In this document: positions 14,820-23,449 of the stretch, piece after piece
Layout of the letters: each line of letters begins with the position of its first letter
Numbering within the stretch: the first letter of the stretch is position 1
Assembly: GCF_004519295.1 (NCBI RefSeq)
Contig: NZ_SOZH01000011.1
Span: 1-64,000 of the forward strand
Reading direction: 5' to 3'
DNA: 64,000 nucleotides
Source: Cellulosimicrobium funkei
Lineage (GTDB): Bacteria; Actinomycetota; Actinomycetes; Actinomycetales; Cellulomonadaceae
The notes under the pieces: model-generated
Databases searched by the model: none
The model's input: only the letters and a program-made list of their open reading frames with translations
Told to the model about the DNA's origin: nothing
Position numbers and translations under genes: made by a program

Positions 14820-17800
14820 TCAGAGCCGCTCGGCGAGCAGCTCGACGAGGGCCTTGCCCTGCACGCCGGCGAGGTCGTCGGCCTGCGTGCGGCACGAGAA
14901 GCCGTCCGCGAGGTACACGTCGCCGGGGGCGGCGTCGCGCAGCGCGGGCAGCAGCGCGTTCTCCGCGACGGCGACCGACGTCTCGTAGTGGCCCTTCTGC
15001 ATGCCGAAGTTGCCCGCGAGGCCGCAGCAGCCGGCGAGGACCTTGATGGTCGCGCCCGCGTCGCGCAGGAGCCGCTCGTCCGCGGCGAAGCCCATCACCG
15101 AGTGCTGGTGGCAGTGCGGCTGCACGACGGCGGTCACGTCCGAGAGGTCGGGCACGCGCCACCCGGACTCGCGCCCGGGCGCGGTGTCGACCGAGGTGAG
15201 GAGCTCGGCGAGCGTGCGCGTCGCGGCGGAGACCGCCTGGGCGCGGGGGTCGTCGGGGAACAGGTCCACGAGGTCGGAGCGCAGCACGGCCGTGCACGAC
15301 GGCTCGAGCCCCATGATCGGGATGCCGTTCACGGCGTACGGGCCGAGCACGGACAGCAGGTTCTCCAGGCGCTTGCGCGCGCCGTCGAGCTGGCCCGTGC
15401 TGATCCACGTGAGGCCGCAGCACGCCTGCTCGTCGGGCACGACGACGTCGTACCCCGCCGCGGTGAGCACCTTGACGGCGGCCTGCGGCACGCCCGGCGA
15501 CATGTTGTCGCTGAACGAGTCGGTCCACAGGACGACCTTCGGGCGCTCGTCGCGCACGGGGCGGCCTGGCTGCTGCCCGATGCGCAGGCCGGGCACGCCC
15601 TGGGTCGCGCCGCCGCGCCTCCACCACGTGCGGAACGGCACCTCGGCGAACTCCGTCATGGAGCGGCGCGTGTCCATCCCGCCCGCCCACAGGACCGCCT
15701 TCGCGAGCGGCCGGAACCCCAGCAGCTTGTTGGCCAGGCGCGGCATCCCGGTCGCGAGGCGCGCCCAGACCGGGAGCCAGCCGAGCGAGTAGTGGTCGAC
15801 GGGGCGCAGCCTGCCGCGGTACGTCCGGTACAGGACCTCGGACTTGTACTGCGCCATGTCGACGCCCGCGGGGCAGTCGCTCGAGCACGCCTTGCAGGAC
15901 AGGCACAAGTCGAGCGACTCGCGCACCTCGGGCGCCGCGAGACCGCCGACGAGCGTGCCGTTCACCGCCTCCTGGAGCACGCGGGCGCGGGCGCGCGTGA
16001 CGTCCTTCTCGTCCTTCGTCGCCTGGTACGACGGGCACATGAAGCCGCCTGCGGCGCTGGTGTCGGCGCGGCACTTGCCGACGCCGACGCACCGGTGCAC
16101 GGCCTGGGTCATGTCGCCGTGGTCGTGCGCGAACGAGAAGCCCTGGTAGCCGGCGCGACGCGAGATCTTCGTGACCTTCGCGGGCGCGGCCGTGCTCGTC
16201 CCGGGCGTCCCCGGCGCACCGACCTTCGACAGCAGCGGGTGCGCGTGCGGGCGGCGCAGGTCGTCGTCGACGGCGCTCGGGCGCACCACGACGCCCGGGT
16301 TCATGACGTCCTGCGGGTCGAACAGCGCCTTGAACCGCTCCATGAGCGCGATCGCCTCGGGGCTGTACATGACCGGGAGCAGCTCCGAGCGCGCGCGGCC
16401 GTCGCCGTGCTCGCCCGAGAGCGAGCCGCCGTACTTCGCGACGAGCTCGGCCGCCTCCAGCATGAACGTGCGCAGCACCGACCCCGACGCCTCGAGCGGG
16501 ATGTCGATGCGCAGGTGCACGCACCCGTCGCCGAAGTGCCCGTACGGCAGGCCGTCGACGCCGTAGCGCGCCATGAGCGCGTCGAGGTCGCGCAGGTAGT
16601 CGCCCAGCTTCTCCGGCGGGACGGCGGAGTCCTCCCAGCCCGGCCACGCCTGCTCGCCCGCGGGCGTGCGCCCGGCGAGCCCTGCGCCGTCGGCCCGGAT
16701 CTGCCACATCTTGGTCGCCTCGGGGCCCGCGGGCAGGATCATCGTGGCCTCGCTGCCCGACGCCGCGACGATCGCCTCGGCGTTCGCCATCGCCTCCTCG
16801 GGGGTCGCGCCGCCGACCTCGACCATGAGCCAGCCGGCGCCCGGGGGCAGCGGCGGCACGGACGCGTCGCCCTTGGCGCGGCGCACGACGTCGACGAGCC
16901 GCGCGTCGAGGCCCTCGACCGCGAGGGGGCTGAGGCCGAGGAAGGTCGGGACGTCGTCGGCCGCGGACGGCATGTCCGGGTAGCCCAGCACGACGAGCGT
17001 CGGCTTGGACGGCACCGGCACCAGGCGCACCGTGGCCTCGAGGATCGTCACGAGCGTGCCCTCGGTGCCGACGAGCGCCTTGGCGAGGTCCGAGCCGTTC
17101 TCCGGCAGCAGGTGCTCCAGCGAGTAGCCCGACACCTGGCGCCCGAACCGCCCGAACTCCGTGCGGATCAGCGCGAGGTTCTCGCGGACGAGCTCCGCCA
17201 GACCGGGGACCGCCGCGAACGTCGGGTCGCCCGTGCCGGCCGTGAAGCGGCGCCCGCGGCCGTCGACGACGTCGAGCGCGAGCACGTTGTCGACCGTGCG
17301 CCCGTACGCGACGGCGTGCGGCCCGCACGCGTTGTTGCCGATCATGCCGCCGAGCGTCGCGCGGTTCTGCGTCGAGGGGTCCGGGCCGAACCGCAGCCCG
17401 TGCGGGGCCGCCTCCTGCTGGAGCGTCGACATGACGACGCCCGGCTCGATGCGCGCCGTGCGCGCCTCCGGGTCGACGTCGAGCACGCGGTTCACGTGCC
17501 GCGTGAAGTCCAGCACCACGCCCGGGCCGATCGAGTTCCCCGCGACCGACGTCCCCGCCCCGCGCGCCGTGACCGGCACCTCGAGCTCGCGCAGCACGTC
17601 CAGCGCGGCGACGACGTCGTCCGCGTCCTGCGGGTAGACCACGGCCTCGGGCACGACGCGGTAGTTCGACGCGTCGGTCGAGTACTCCGCGCGGCGTCGC
17701 GTCGCGGTGTCGACCGTGCCGCGCACGACCGTCCGCAGCGCGTCCGCGAGCGCCGTGCGCGCGGCGTCGGCCGCCCGTTCCGCCTCGCGGACGGCAGCGG

Positions 17801-17906
17801 CGCGCTCCGCCTCCGGCGACGTCGTCGCGCGGGAGCCGGACCGCCGCGAGCCGTTCCCGTAGTGCTGCGGGGCGGGGGTCGGGGTGGCGTCGATCTCAGC
17901 GGACAC
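14820..17906 (-). CDS. FAD-binding and (Fe-S)-binding oxidoreductase, Dld/GlcD-GlcF fusion type
   Basis: A 1028-residue fusion resembling respiratory D-lactate (or 2-hydroxyacid) dehydrogenases. It begins with an FAD_binding_4 domain (residues ~90-300; VPVTARGAGTSVAGNSIGPGVVLDF and IGNNACGPHAVAYGRT), then the FAD-oxidase C-terminal domain (GHFGDGCVHLRIDIPL, GSLSGEHGDGRARS). A ferredoxin-like dicluster domain (CVGVGKCR, then CLSCKACSSDCPAGVD, about 600-690) and two CCG-type motifs (QACCGLTWIS, AGCCGLAGNFG) close the chain. Electrons probably pass to the quinone pool. I start at GTG 17906; GACAAT six bases upstream suggests a leaderless transcript. A longer reading would translate the 21-bp repeats upstream and is rejected. 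Confidence 0.9.
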   Translation of the reverse strand: MSAEIDATPTPAPQHYGNGSRRSGSRATTSPEAERAAAVREAERAADAARTALADALRTVVRGTVDTATRRRAEYSTDASNYRVVPEAVVYPQDADDVVAALDVLRELEVPVTARGAGTSVAGNSIGPGVVLDFTRHVNRVLDVDPEARTARIEPGVVMSTLQQEAAPHGLRFGPDPSTQNRATLGGMIGNNACGPHAVAYGRTVDNVLALDVVDGRGRRFTAGTGDPTFAAVPGLAELVRENLALIRTEFGRFGRQVSGYSLEHLLPENGSDLAKALVGTEGTLVTILEATVRLVPVPSKPTLVVLGYPDMPSAADDVPTFLGLSPLAVEGLDARLVDVVRRAKGDASVPPLPPGAGWLMVEVGGATPEEAMANAEAIVAASGSEATMILPAGPEATKMWQIRADGAGLAGRTPAGEQAWPGWEDSAVPPEKLGDYLRDLDALMARYGVDGLPYGHFGDGCVHLRIDIPLEASGSVLRTFMLEAAELVAKYGGSLSGEHGDGRARSELLPVMYSPEAIALMERFKALFDPQDVMNPGVVVRPSAVDDDLRRPHAHPLLSKVGAPGTPGTSTAAPAKVTKISRRAGYQGFSFAHDHGDMTQAVHRCVGVGKCRADTSAAGGFMCPSYQATKDEKDVTRARARVLQEAVNGTLVGGLAAPEVRESLDLCLSCKACSSDCPAGVDMAQYKSEVLYRTYRGRLRPVDHYSLGWLPVWARLATGMPRLANKLLGFRPLAKAVLWAGGMDTRRSMTEFAEVPFRTWWRRGGATQGVPGLRIGQQPGRPVRDERPKVVLWTDSFSDNMSPGVPQAAVKVLTAAGYDVVVPDEQACCGLTWISTGQLDGARKRLENLLSVLGPYAVNGIPIMGLEPSCTAVLRSDLVDLFPDDPRAQAVSAATRTLAELLTSVDTAPGRESGWRVPDLSDVTAVVQPHCHQHSVMGFAADERLLRDAGATIKVLAGCCGLAGNFGMQKGHYETSVAVAENALLPALRDAAPGDVYLADGFSCRTQADDLAGVQGKALVELLAERL

Positions 17907-17964
17907 GTCGCGATTGTCGCACCCCCTGCCCCCGACCCTCCGCCCCGTCCGCCCCCTGACCCCC

Positions 17965-18048
17965 GATCTGCCGAGGTAGAGCCCTGGTCTGCCGAGGTAG
18001 AGGCGTGGTCCGTCGAGGTAGAAGGGTGGTCCGCCGACGTAGAGGCCT
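17965..18048 (+). repeat. 21-bp tandem repeat, left cluster
   Basis: Four contiguous 21-bp units at 17965, 17986, 18007 and 18028, sharing the core CTGCCGAGGTAGAG with a few changes. The same unit occurs inverted at 18422-18517. Confidence 0.9.
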
Positions 18049-18228
18049 GGCCATGCCCGGCAGCGCGTGGTCACCGATCACGGCCGAGGTTGCGGCCGGC
18101 ATGGGCACCTGATGCCCGACGGCGGCCGGTCGCCCGCGGCGGGCGGGTCGCCGCTGCCCGACGTGAGCGAACGACGCCGCGGGTGGTTCGCCCAGGTGAG
18201 CGAAGACCACGGCGAGACGACGCCGGGC

Positions 18229-18379
18229 GGGGTGGGTGGTGGTGCCGCGTCGTGGCGGCCCTGGAACGAGGGATCGTCCGGAGTGAGCTTGCGAACGCAG
18301 GACGATCCCGACCGAGAAGGCGGGAGCGACGCGAGGAACGAGCGGCGCGGATGGTAGACGCGGCACCACCACCCACCCC
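18229..18379. repeat. Long palindrome with 23-bp perfect arms
   Basis: Arms 18229-18251 and 18357-18379 are exact inverted copies. They enclose a 10-bp perfect hairpin (18270-18279 with 18300-18309) around a GAGCTTGCGAACGC loop. The flanks of that hairpin match the element inside the MocR gene at 11559-11635. Confidence 0.85.
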
Positions 18380-18421
18380 GACCTCCCGACGCAACCACAC
18401 GCCGTCGGGCACGAGAACCAC

Positions 18422-18517
18422 GGCTCTACCTCGGCAGACCTGGGCTCTATCTCGGCAGACCAGGGCTCTATCTCGGCAGACCTGGGCTCTATCTCGGCAG
18501 ACCTGGGCTCTATCCCG
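18422..18517 (-). repeat. 21-bp tandem repeat, right cluster
   Basis: Four full units at 18422, 18443, 18464 and 18485 plus a 12-base partial unit, in the opposite orientation to the cluster at 17965-18048. The units here are nearly identical to each other, more so than in the left cluster. Confidence 0.9.
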
Positions 18518-18521
18518 TGAG

Positions 18522-20624
18522 TCAGAGGACGAGCTCCGGCTGGAGCTTCTTGATGGTCCAGACGCGCTGCTTGCGGGCGGCGAGCGTCGTCAGGGCGAGG
18601 GCCGCGACCAGCACGACGACGAGCACCGTGACGTCGCGCGTGACCGTCGCCATGTTGCCGCCGTAGAGGAGCTGGCGCAGGCCCTCGACCGCGTACGTCA
18701 TGGGCAGGAACCGGTGCATGGAGCGCAGCGGCTCGGGGATCGTCTGCCACGGGAACGTGCCGCCCGCGGTGACGAGCTGGACGAGCATGAGCACGAGCCC
18801 GAGGAACTGGCCCGCGGCGCCGAGCCAGACGTTGAGCGCCTGGAGGATCGCGACGAACGTCGCCGACACCAGCACGAGGAACAGCGCGGTCCCGACCCCG
18901 TGGACCGGGTCGATGTCGAGCGCGAACTTCGTCACCGTGAACATCGCGGCGACCTGCACGACGCCGATCGCGGCCGGGGTGAGCCACCCGCCCAGGGCGG
19001 TGGCCAGGCCCGACCTCCCGGCGGCGAGGGCCCGCGACGACAGCGGGCGCACGAGCAGGAAGAGCACGTAGGCGCCGATCCACGTCGCGAGCGACAGGAA
19101 GAACGGCGCGAGGCCGCCGCCGTACGTGCCCGCGGACGACAGCGCGTCGCTCTTCACGGACACGGGGTTGCCGATGGTCTCGGCGGTGTCCTGGCGGGTC
19201 TGCTCGTCGAGGTCCGGCACCTGCCCGAGACCCTCGGCGAGCCCGTCGCGGAGCTGCGTGACGCCGTCGACGAGCTCGCCCGAGCCGTCGCGCAGCTGCG
19301 ACGTACCGTCCGCGAGCGAGGTCGCGCCGTCGGACACCTGGCGCGTGCCGTCGGCGAGCTGCGAGACGCCGTCCACGAGCTGCGGGGTCGCGGCGGCGAG
19401 CTGTCCGGTGCCGTCGGCGAGGCGGTCCGCGCCGTCGGCGGCGCTCGCGATGCCGGAGGTCAGCTGCGGCGTCGCGCCCGCGAGCTTGGCCGCGCCGTCG
19501 GACACCTGGCGCGACCCGTCCGCGAGCTGGTCGAGCTTCCCGGACGCGGCGGTCACCTGGTCGACGGCGCCCTGCACCTGCTCGCGCTGCTGGTCGAGCA
19601 CGGGCCCGACCTGCGCCCGCACCTGGTCCGCGGTCGCCCGGTCGATGACGCCGTCGGCGACGAGCTGGTCGAGCCGCGCGTCGACGTCGCCGCGGATCGT
19701 GTCGAGCGTCGGGAGCACCTCGCCCGCGGCGGCGGCGGCCTGCTGCCCGTACTGCGCGACCTGCGCGTTCCCGTCCGCGACCTGCGCGGCGCCGTCCGCG
19801 AGCTGCTGGGTCTGGGCGGGCAGGGACGACGTCGCGCCCCGGAGCGTCCCGAGCCCGGACGCGAGCGCCTCCGCGCCGTCGTCGAGCTGCTCGACGGCGT
19901 CCACGAGCGTCCCGGTGCTCGCGTCGAGACGCTCGGCGCCGTCGGCGGCCTGGCCCGCGCCGTCGGCGAGGGTGTGCGCGCCGTCGTCCGCGGTGACGAG
20001 GCCGTCGCGGAGCTGCGTCGACCCGTCGAGGAGCTGGTCCGCGCCGTCCACGGCGTCGGCGAGGTTGGTGTGGATGGACGCGAAGCCGCGCAGGAACGTG
20101 TCGGCCGCCTCCGTGCCCACCTGCTCGGCGATCGAGTCGCGCACCTTGCCGACGATCTGGTCCGCGATCGTCCGCGCGAGGTAGTTGTTCGCGTCGTTGG
20201 TGATGAGCGTGAGGCTCGCCTGCTGCGGCTCGAACTCGCCCGCGGACGCGAGGTCCGCCGAGAAGGTCGGGCCGATGACGAGCGCGGCGTCGTACCGCCC
20301 GGACCGCACGCCGTACTCGGCGTCGACCTGGCTCGTCTCGACCCAGCCGAAGCCGCCGTCGTCGAGCAGCTGGTCGGCGACGTCGCGCCCGAAGTCGCGC
20401 CGCGTCGTCGCGCCCGTCTGGGCGTCGGTGGTCGTCGTGCCCTCGTCGAGCACGACGAGCGCGGCGGGGATCTCGTCGAGCTTGTCGTACGGGTCGTGGT
20501 TCGCGAACAGGTAGAGGCCCGCGTAGAGCGTGGGGATGAGCGCCATCGCGAGGATCGCGAGGCGGGGCAGCGTGCCCGCGGCGAGGCGGCGCAGCTCGGA
20601 CAGCCCGAGGCGGATCGCGGTCAT
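18522..20624 (-). CDS. YhgE/Pip-family membrane protein
   Basis: A 700-residue membrane protein of the YhgE/Pip (phage infection protein) family, related to the ABC-2 membrane fold. One transmembrane helix is near residues 20-40 (LAILAMALIPTLYAGLYLFA), followed by an extracytoplasmic domain. Residues ~190-480 are heptad-like repeats (xxxLxxGxxQ: LADGAAQVADG, LADGTRQVSDG) predicted to form a long stalk. About five further helices end the chain (FFLSLATWIGAYVLFLL onward). Family members serve in surface secretion or as phage receptors. It overlaps the upstream ABC-like gene by four bases and is under the divergent TetR. Confidence 0.88.
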   Translation of the reverse strand: MTAIRLGLSELRRLAAGTLPRLAILAMALIPTLYAGLYLFANHDPYDKLDEIPAALVVLDEGTTTTDAQTGATTRRDFGRDVADQLLDDGGFGWVETSQVDAEYGVRSGRYDAALVIGPTFSADLASAGEFEPQQASLTLITNDANNYLARTIADQIVGKVRDSIAEQVGTEAADTFLRGFASIHTNLADAVDGADQLLDGSTQLRDGLVTADDGAHTLADGAGQAADGAERLDASTGTLVDAVEQLDDGAEALASGLGTLRGATSSLPAQTQQLADGAAQVADGNAQVAQYGQQAAAAAGEVLPTLDTIRGDVDARLDQLVADGVIDRATADQVRAQVGPVLDQQREQVQGAVDQVTAASGKLDQLADGSRQVSDGAAKLAGATPQLTSGIASAADGADRLADGTGQLAAATPQLVDGVSQLADGTRQVSDGATSLADGTSQLRDGSGELVDGVTQLRDGLAEGLGQVPDLDEQTRQDTAETIGNPVSVKSDALSSAGTYGGGLAPFFLSLATWIGAYVLFLLVRPLSSRALAAGRSGLATALGGWLTPAAIGVVQVAAMFTVTKFALDIDPVHGVGTALFLVLVSATFVAILQALNVWLGAAGQFLGLVLMLVQLVTAGGTFPWQTIPEPLRSMHRFLPMTYAVEGLRQLLYGGNMATVTRDVTVLVVVLVAALALTTLAARKQRVWTIKKLQPELVL

Positions 20625-21508
20625 CGGTCCTCCTCGGGGTCGTGCGGGGCGGCGGGCTCGTCGATCGTGGTGGGCGCGGTCCCGGGGACGGGCTGCTCGG
20701 GAGCCGGGTCCGGCTCGGGCGCGGGGTCCGGCCCCGGCGCGGGGTCGGGGTCCGGCGCAGGGTCGGGGTCCGGCGCGAGGTCCGGGTCCGGCGCGGGGTC
20801 CGGGTCGCGCGGCGGCTCGGGGCGCGTGCGCAGCACGACGGCCGGCGGCTGGTGGATCGACGCACCGCGCGCGGGCGGGAGGTCCACGCCGAGGTCGCGG
20901 GCCGAGGCGCGCGTGCACTGCACGAGCACGCCGTACCCGGCGCCCGCGAGGCTCTGCGCGACCTCCCACCAGCCGGACGGCTCTCCCCCGTGCCGGTCGG
21001 GGAGCGTGAGCACGAGGAACCGGACGTCCGGGTCCTCGGCCGCGAGCGCCGCGAGCAGCGCGGTGCGCACGACCCCCGGCACCTGGTCGAGGCGCCGCGC
21101 ACGGTCGGTGGTGAGGGAGTGGTCCGCGAGCCAGCGGGTCACGTCGGTGGGCAGCGAGCGGCGGCCGGCGAGCGCGAGGCCCTCGGCGACGACGTCGGCC
21201 ACGGTGAGCGCGTCGTCGGGCTCGCTGATGCCGGGCACGTCGACGACGGCGGTCACGTCCCGCAGGGTCGCGGCGGCGCCGCGCGCGGGGCGGCCGGAGC
21301 GGTGCGACGGCGTGCTCGCCGGGGTGAGGCGGACCTCCCCCGCGGACGGGTCGAAGCGGCCTGTCGCGACGAGGGCGAGCGCGGTGTGCCCGTGCCCGGG
21401 CTCCCCGGCGACGAGCACGCACTCGCCCGTGGACCAGGCGAGGTCCATCGGCTCGAGCATGGGCTCGCGCCGCCCGTCGACGCGCACGTCCGTCAGCGTG
21501 ATCTGCAT
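20621..21508 (-). CDS. ABC ATPase-like protein with degenerate Walker A and Pro-Asp tail
   Basis: A 295-residue protein with the outline of an ABC transporter ATPase: a beta-strand start (MQITLTDVRVDGRREPML), then a P-loop position reading GEPGHGHT (35-42) in which the essential lysine is histidine (H41). The LSGGQ signature and Walker B glutamate are not recognisable either, so ATP hydrolysis is unlikely. The last ~75 residues are Pro/Asp repeats, encoded by an 18-bp-like tandem repeat around 20718-20810. Its stop overlaps the YhgE gene start, so it is probably a regulatory or structural partner of that membrane protein. Confidence 0.65.
   Translation of the reverse strand: MQITLTDVRVDGRREPMLEPMDLAWSTGECVLVAGEPGHGHTALALVATGRFDPSAGEVRLTPASTPSHRSGRPARGAAATLRDVTAVVDVPGISEPDDALTVADVVAEGLALAGRRSLPTDVTRWLADHSLTTDRARRLDQVPGVVRTALLAALAAEDPDVRFLVLTLPDRHGGEPSGWWEVAQSLAGAGYGVLVQCTRASARDLGVDLPPARGASIHQPPAVVLRTRPEPPRDPDPAPDPDLAPDPDPAPDPDPAPGPDPAPEPDPAPEQPVPGTAPTTIDEPAAPHDPEEDR
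20718..20810. repeat. GC-rich tandem repeat encoding the Pro-Asp tail
   Basis: Imperfect units of about 18 bp with the core GGCGCGGGGTCSGGGTCC. They encode DPAPDPDP-type repeats at the C-terminus of the ABC-like protein; the length is a multiple of three throughout. Confidence 0.75.
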
Positions 21509-21553
21509 CCGGTTCTTCCCCTCCGTGGCGTCCCGGGCCTGCCCCGGGGCGCC

Positions 21554-21570
21554 GTTGACTCACGGTCAAC
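21554..21570. promoter_or_regulatory. TetR operator 1
   Basis: Palindrome GTTGACTCACGGTCAAC: 6-bp arms GTTGAC and GTCAAC around a five-base centre. It lies 46 bases upstream of the ABC-like gene (minus strand) and 32 bases centre to centre from operator 2. Confidence 0.75.
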
Positions 21571-21571
21571 A

Positions 21572-21615
21572 ACGCTACGCCTCTTGTTGACTCGTGGTCA
21601 ACAACAGCGTAGAAC
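21572..21615. promoter_or_regulatory. Divergent promoters and TetR operator 2
   Basis: Operator 2 is GTTGACTCGTGGTCAAC at 21586-21602, the same palindrome as operator 1. It supplies the -35 of both promoters: plus strand TTGACT (21587-21592), 17 bases, TAGAAC (21610-21615), leaderless start ATG 21622; minus strand TTGACC (21596-21601), 18 bases, TAGCGT (21572-21577). A repressor bound here would block both directions. Confidence 0.75.
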
Positions 21616-21621
21616 GGTGTC

Positions 21622-22332
21622 ATGCCTCGCACGCCCACCCCCGCCGGCCCCTCCGGCGCCGACGGCTCCGTGCGCGCCCGGCCGGGCGGCGCCCGCCGAC
21701 GGCGCGAGCCCGCCGACCGACGGCGCGAGCTTCTCGACGCGGCCGCGCGCCACGCCGACGCGCACGGCCTCGACGCCCTGACCCCAGCGGCCGTCGCGGC
21801 CCGCTCGGGGGCGTCCAAGGCGCTCGTCTTCCACTACTTCGCGTCCACGGCCGGGCTGCGCCGGGCCGTCGCGCTGGAGGCCGTGGCGGAGCTCGAGGCG
21901 GCGACGGTCGCACCGGACGATCGTCCCCTCGTCGAGCGCCCGGCGCTCGCCGTCGCCTCCTACCTCGACGCCGTCGAGGCGCGCCGGCTCGTCTGGCAGG
22001 ACCTGTGGCGCGGGGTGCTCGCCGAGGACGACGCCACCCAGGAGGCGCTCGCGCGCGTCCGCGACAGCCTCGTCGCGCGCCTGACCTCGACCGTGAGCGC
22101 CACCACGACGGACGCGCTGCCCACGACGCCCCGCCTCCGGCTGCTCGCCGCGGGCTGGGTCGCGCTCGTGGAGAACGTCACGGCCGCGTGGCTCGGCGGC
22201 GGGGACCTGAGCCGCGCGGACATCGAGAGCCTCGTGCTCGCGAGCGCCGTCGTGCTCGTGCCCGAGCTCCCCGAGCCCGCGCGCGGCGCCGTCCTGGCCA
22301 TCGCCCGGGCGAACTCGCCCGCGGCGGGCTAG
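21622..22332 (+). CDS. TetR family transcriptional repressor
   Basis: A 236-residue TetR-family protein. After a Pro/Arg-rich N-terminus, residues ~30-78 form the HTH (RRELLDAAARHADAHGLDALTPAAVAARSGASKALVFHYFAST). The C-terminal ligand domain is all-helical and gives no ligand clue. ATG 21622 lies seven bases after the -10, so the message is leaderless. Two identical palindromes in the divergent promoter region make it the likely autoregulated repressor of the ABC-like/YhgE operon. Its TAG stop is also the first half of a TAGCGT -10 for the next gene. Confidence 0.9.
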   Translation: MPRTPTPAGPSGADGSVRARPGGARRRREPADRRRELLDAAARHADAHGLDALTPAAVAARSGASKALVFHYFASTAGLRRAVALEAVAELEAATVAPDDRPLVERPALAVASYLDAVEARRLVWQDLWRGVLAEDDATQEALARVRDSLVARLTSTVSATTTDALPTTPRLRLLAAGWVALVENVTAAWLGGGDLSRADIESLVLASAVVLVPELPEPARGAVLAIARANSPAAG

Positions 22333-22335
22333 CGT
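22330..22335 (+). promoter_or_regulatory. -10 of the epimerase gene, shared with the tetR stop codon
   Basis: TAGCGT begins with the TAG stop of the TetR gene and precedes a ~35-base leader with GGGAGG before ATG 22374. Confidence 0.4.
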
Positions 22336-22373
22336 CGGGGCGACGGGCAGCGGACGAGGTCGGGAGGCAACGC

Positions 22374-23417
22374 ATGCGCGTGGTGGTCGTCGGAGCGAGC
22401 GGGAACGTCGGCACGGCGGTCCTGCGCCGGCTCGCGGAGGAGCCGGTCGTGACGTCCGTCGTGGCGGTCGCTCGGCGCGTGCCGCGCGCCGACGGGTCGA
22501 GCACCGTGCGCTTCCCGCACGACGTCGCGACCTGGCGGTACGCGGACGTCGCGGCCCCCGACGCCGACCAGCGGCTCGACGCCGCGTTCGCCGGGGCGGA
22601 CGTCGTCGTGCACCTCGCGTGGGCGATCCAGCCGAGCCACGACCGCAAGCGGCTGCGGCGCGTCAACGTCGAGGGCACGCGCCGCGTCGTCGAGGCGGCG
22701 CAGCGGGCGGGCGTCGCGCACGTCGTCGTGGCGTCGTCCGTCGGCGCCTACTCCCCCGCCCCGTACGCGGGCGACGCGCGCGACACCCCGGTGAACGAGG
22801 GCTGGCCCGTCGAGGGCGTCCCGGGCTCGTCGTACTCGGAGGACAAGGCCGCCGTCGAGACGCTGCTCGACGACCTCGACCGGGAGACGGGGATCGTCGT
22901 CTCGCGCGTCCGCTCGGCGCTCGTGTTCCAGCGCGACGCGGGCTCCGAGATCGCGCGGTACTTCCTCGGCCCGCTCGGCACGCGCGTGCTGCGTCGCGAC
23001 CCGCTCCCGGCGGTCCCGCTGCCCGACGGCCTACGGCTCCAGGTCGTGCACGCCGACGACCTCGCGGACGCGTACGCGCGGATCGTCGTGGGTCGGCACC
23101 CCGGGCCGTTCAACGTCGCTCACCCCACCGTGCTCACGGCGCAGGACGTGGCCGACGTCGTCGCGGACGGCTCGCTGCGCACCGTGCCCTACGCGACCGC
23201 GCGGACCGCCGTCGCCGTCGCGTGGCGCGCGCGCCTCGCGCCCGTCGGCGAGGGCTGGCTCGACATGGCGATGCGCGTGCCCGTGCTCGACACCGAGCTC
23301 GCGACGGAGCTGCTGCGCTGGCGCCCCGTGCACGGCGCGAAGGACACGCTCGCCGAGCTCGTCGACGGCATCCGGGCGGGCGCCGGGACGTCCTCGCCCC
23401 CGCTCCTCCCCCGCTGA
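22374..23417 (+). CDS. NAD-dependent epimerase/dehydratase (extended SDR)
   Basis: A 347-residue Rossmann-fold enzyme. The cofactor site is VVVVGASGNVGTAVLRRL (residues 2-19), with VVHLAWAI and NVEGTRRVVEAA next. The active-site YxxxK is SSYSEDKAAVE, with serine in VASSVGAYSP. These mark an extended short-chain dehydrogenase/reductase acting on a sugar nucleotide or other hydroxy compound; the substrate cannot be told. ATG 22374 has GGGAGG at a good distance. It is convergent with the OsmC gene across a strong hairpin. Confidence 0.88.
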   Translation: MRVVVVGASGNVGTAVLRRLAEEPVVTSVVAVARRVPRADGSSTVRFPHDVATWRYADVAAPDADQRLDAAFAGADVVVHLAWAIQPSHDRKRLRRVNVEGTRRVVEAAQRAGVAHVVVASSVGAYSPAPYAGDARDTPVNEGWPVEGVPGSSYSEDKAAVETLLDDLDRETGIVVSRVRSALVFQRDAGSEIARYFLGPLGTRVLRRDPLPAVPLPDGLRLQVVHADDLADAYARIVVGRHPGPFNVAHPTVLTAQDVADVVADGSLRTVPYATARTAVAVAWRARLAPVGEGWLDMAMRVPVLDTELATELLRWRPVHGAKDTLAELVDGIRAGAGTSSPPLLPR

Positions 23418-23449
23418 CCGGACCCGCTCGCGGCACCACGCCCCTGACA

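Larger units (their letters stand above)
17907..18521. other. Gene-free block of nested inverted repeats
   Basis: This 615-bp gap lies upstream of the FAD/Fe-S gene and downstream of the YhgE gene. It is almost wholly symmetrical: outermost, four 21-bp tandem units (17965-18048) faced by four and a half inverted units (18422-18517); then 12-bp arms (18113-18124 with 18400-18411); then 23-bp perfect arms (18229-18251 with 18357-18379); and at the centre a 10-bp hairpin (18270-18279 with 18300-18309). Open frames across it read through the repeats on either strand and none has a credible start. Confidence 0.8.

Noticed and set aside
17965-18517. CRISPR array
   Set aside because: The 21-bp units are contiguous with no spacers, occur in two inverted clusters, and no cas genes are present.
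20621-21508. Functional ABC ATPase
   Set aside because: The Walker A lysine is histidine and the signature and Walker B motifs are not recognisable.
14787-21590. Very long plus-strand open frame (over 2,200 codons)
   Set aside because: It is the antisense shadow of three well-identified minus-strand genes plus the repeat block; the translation is low-complexity Arg/Ala/Gly and has no family resemblance. High GC makes such frames common.
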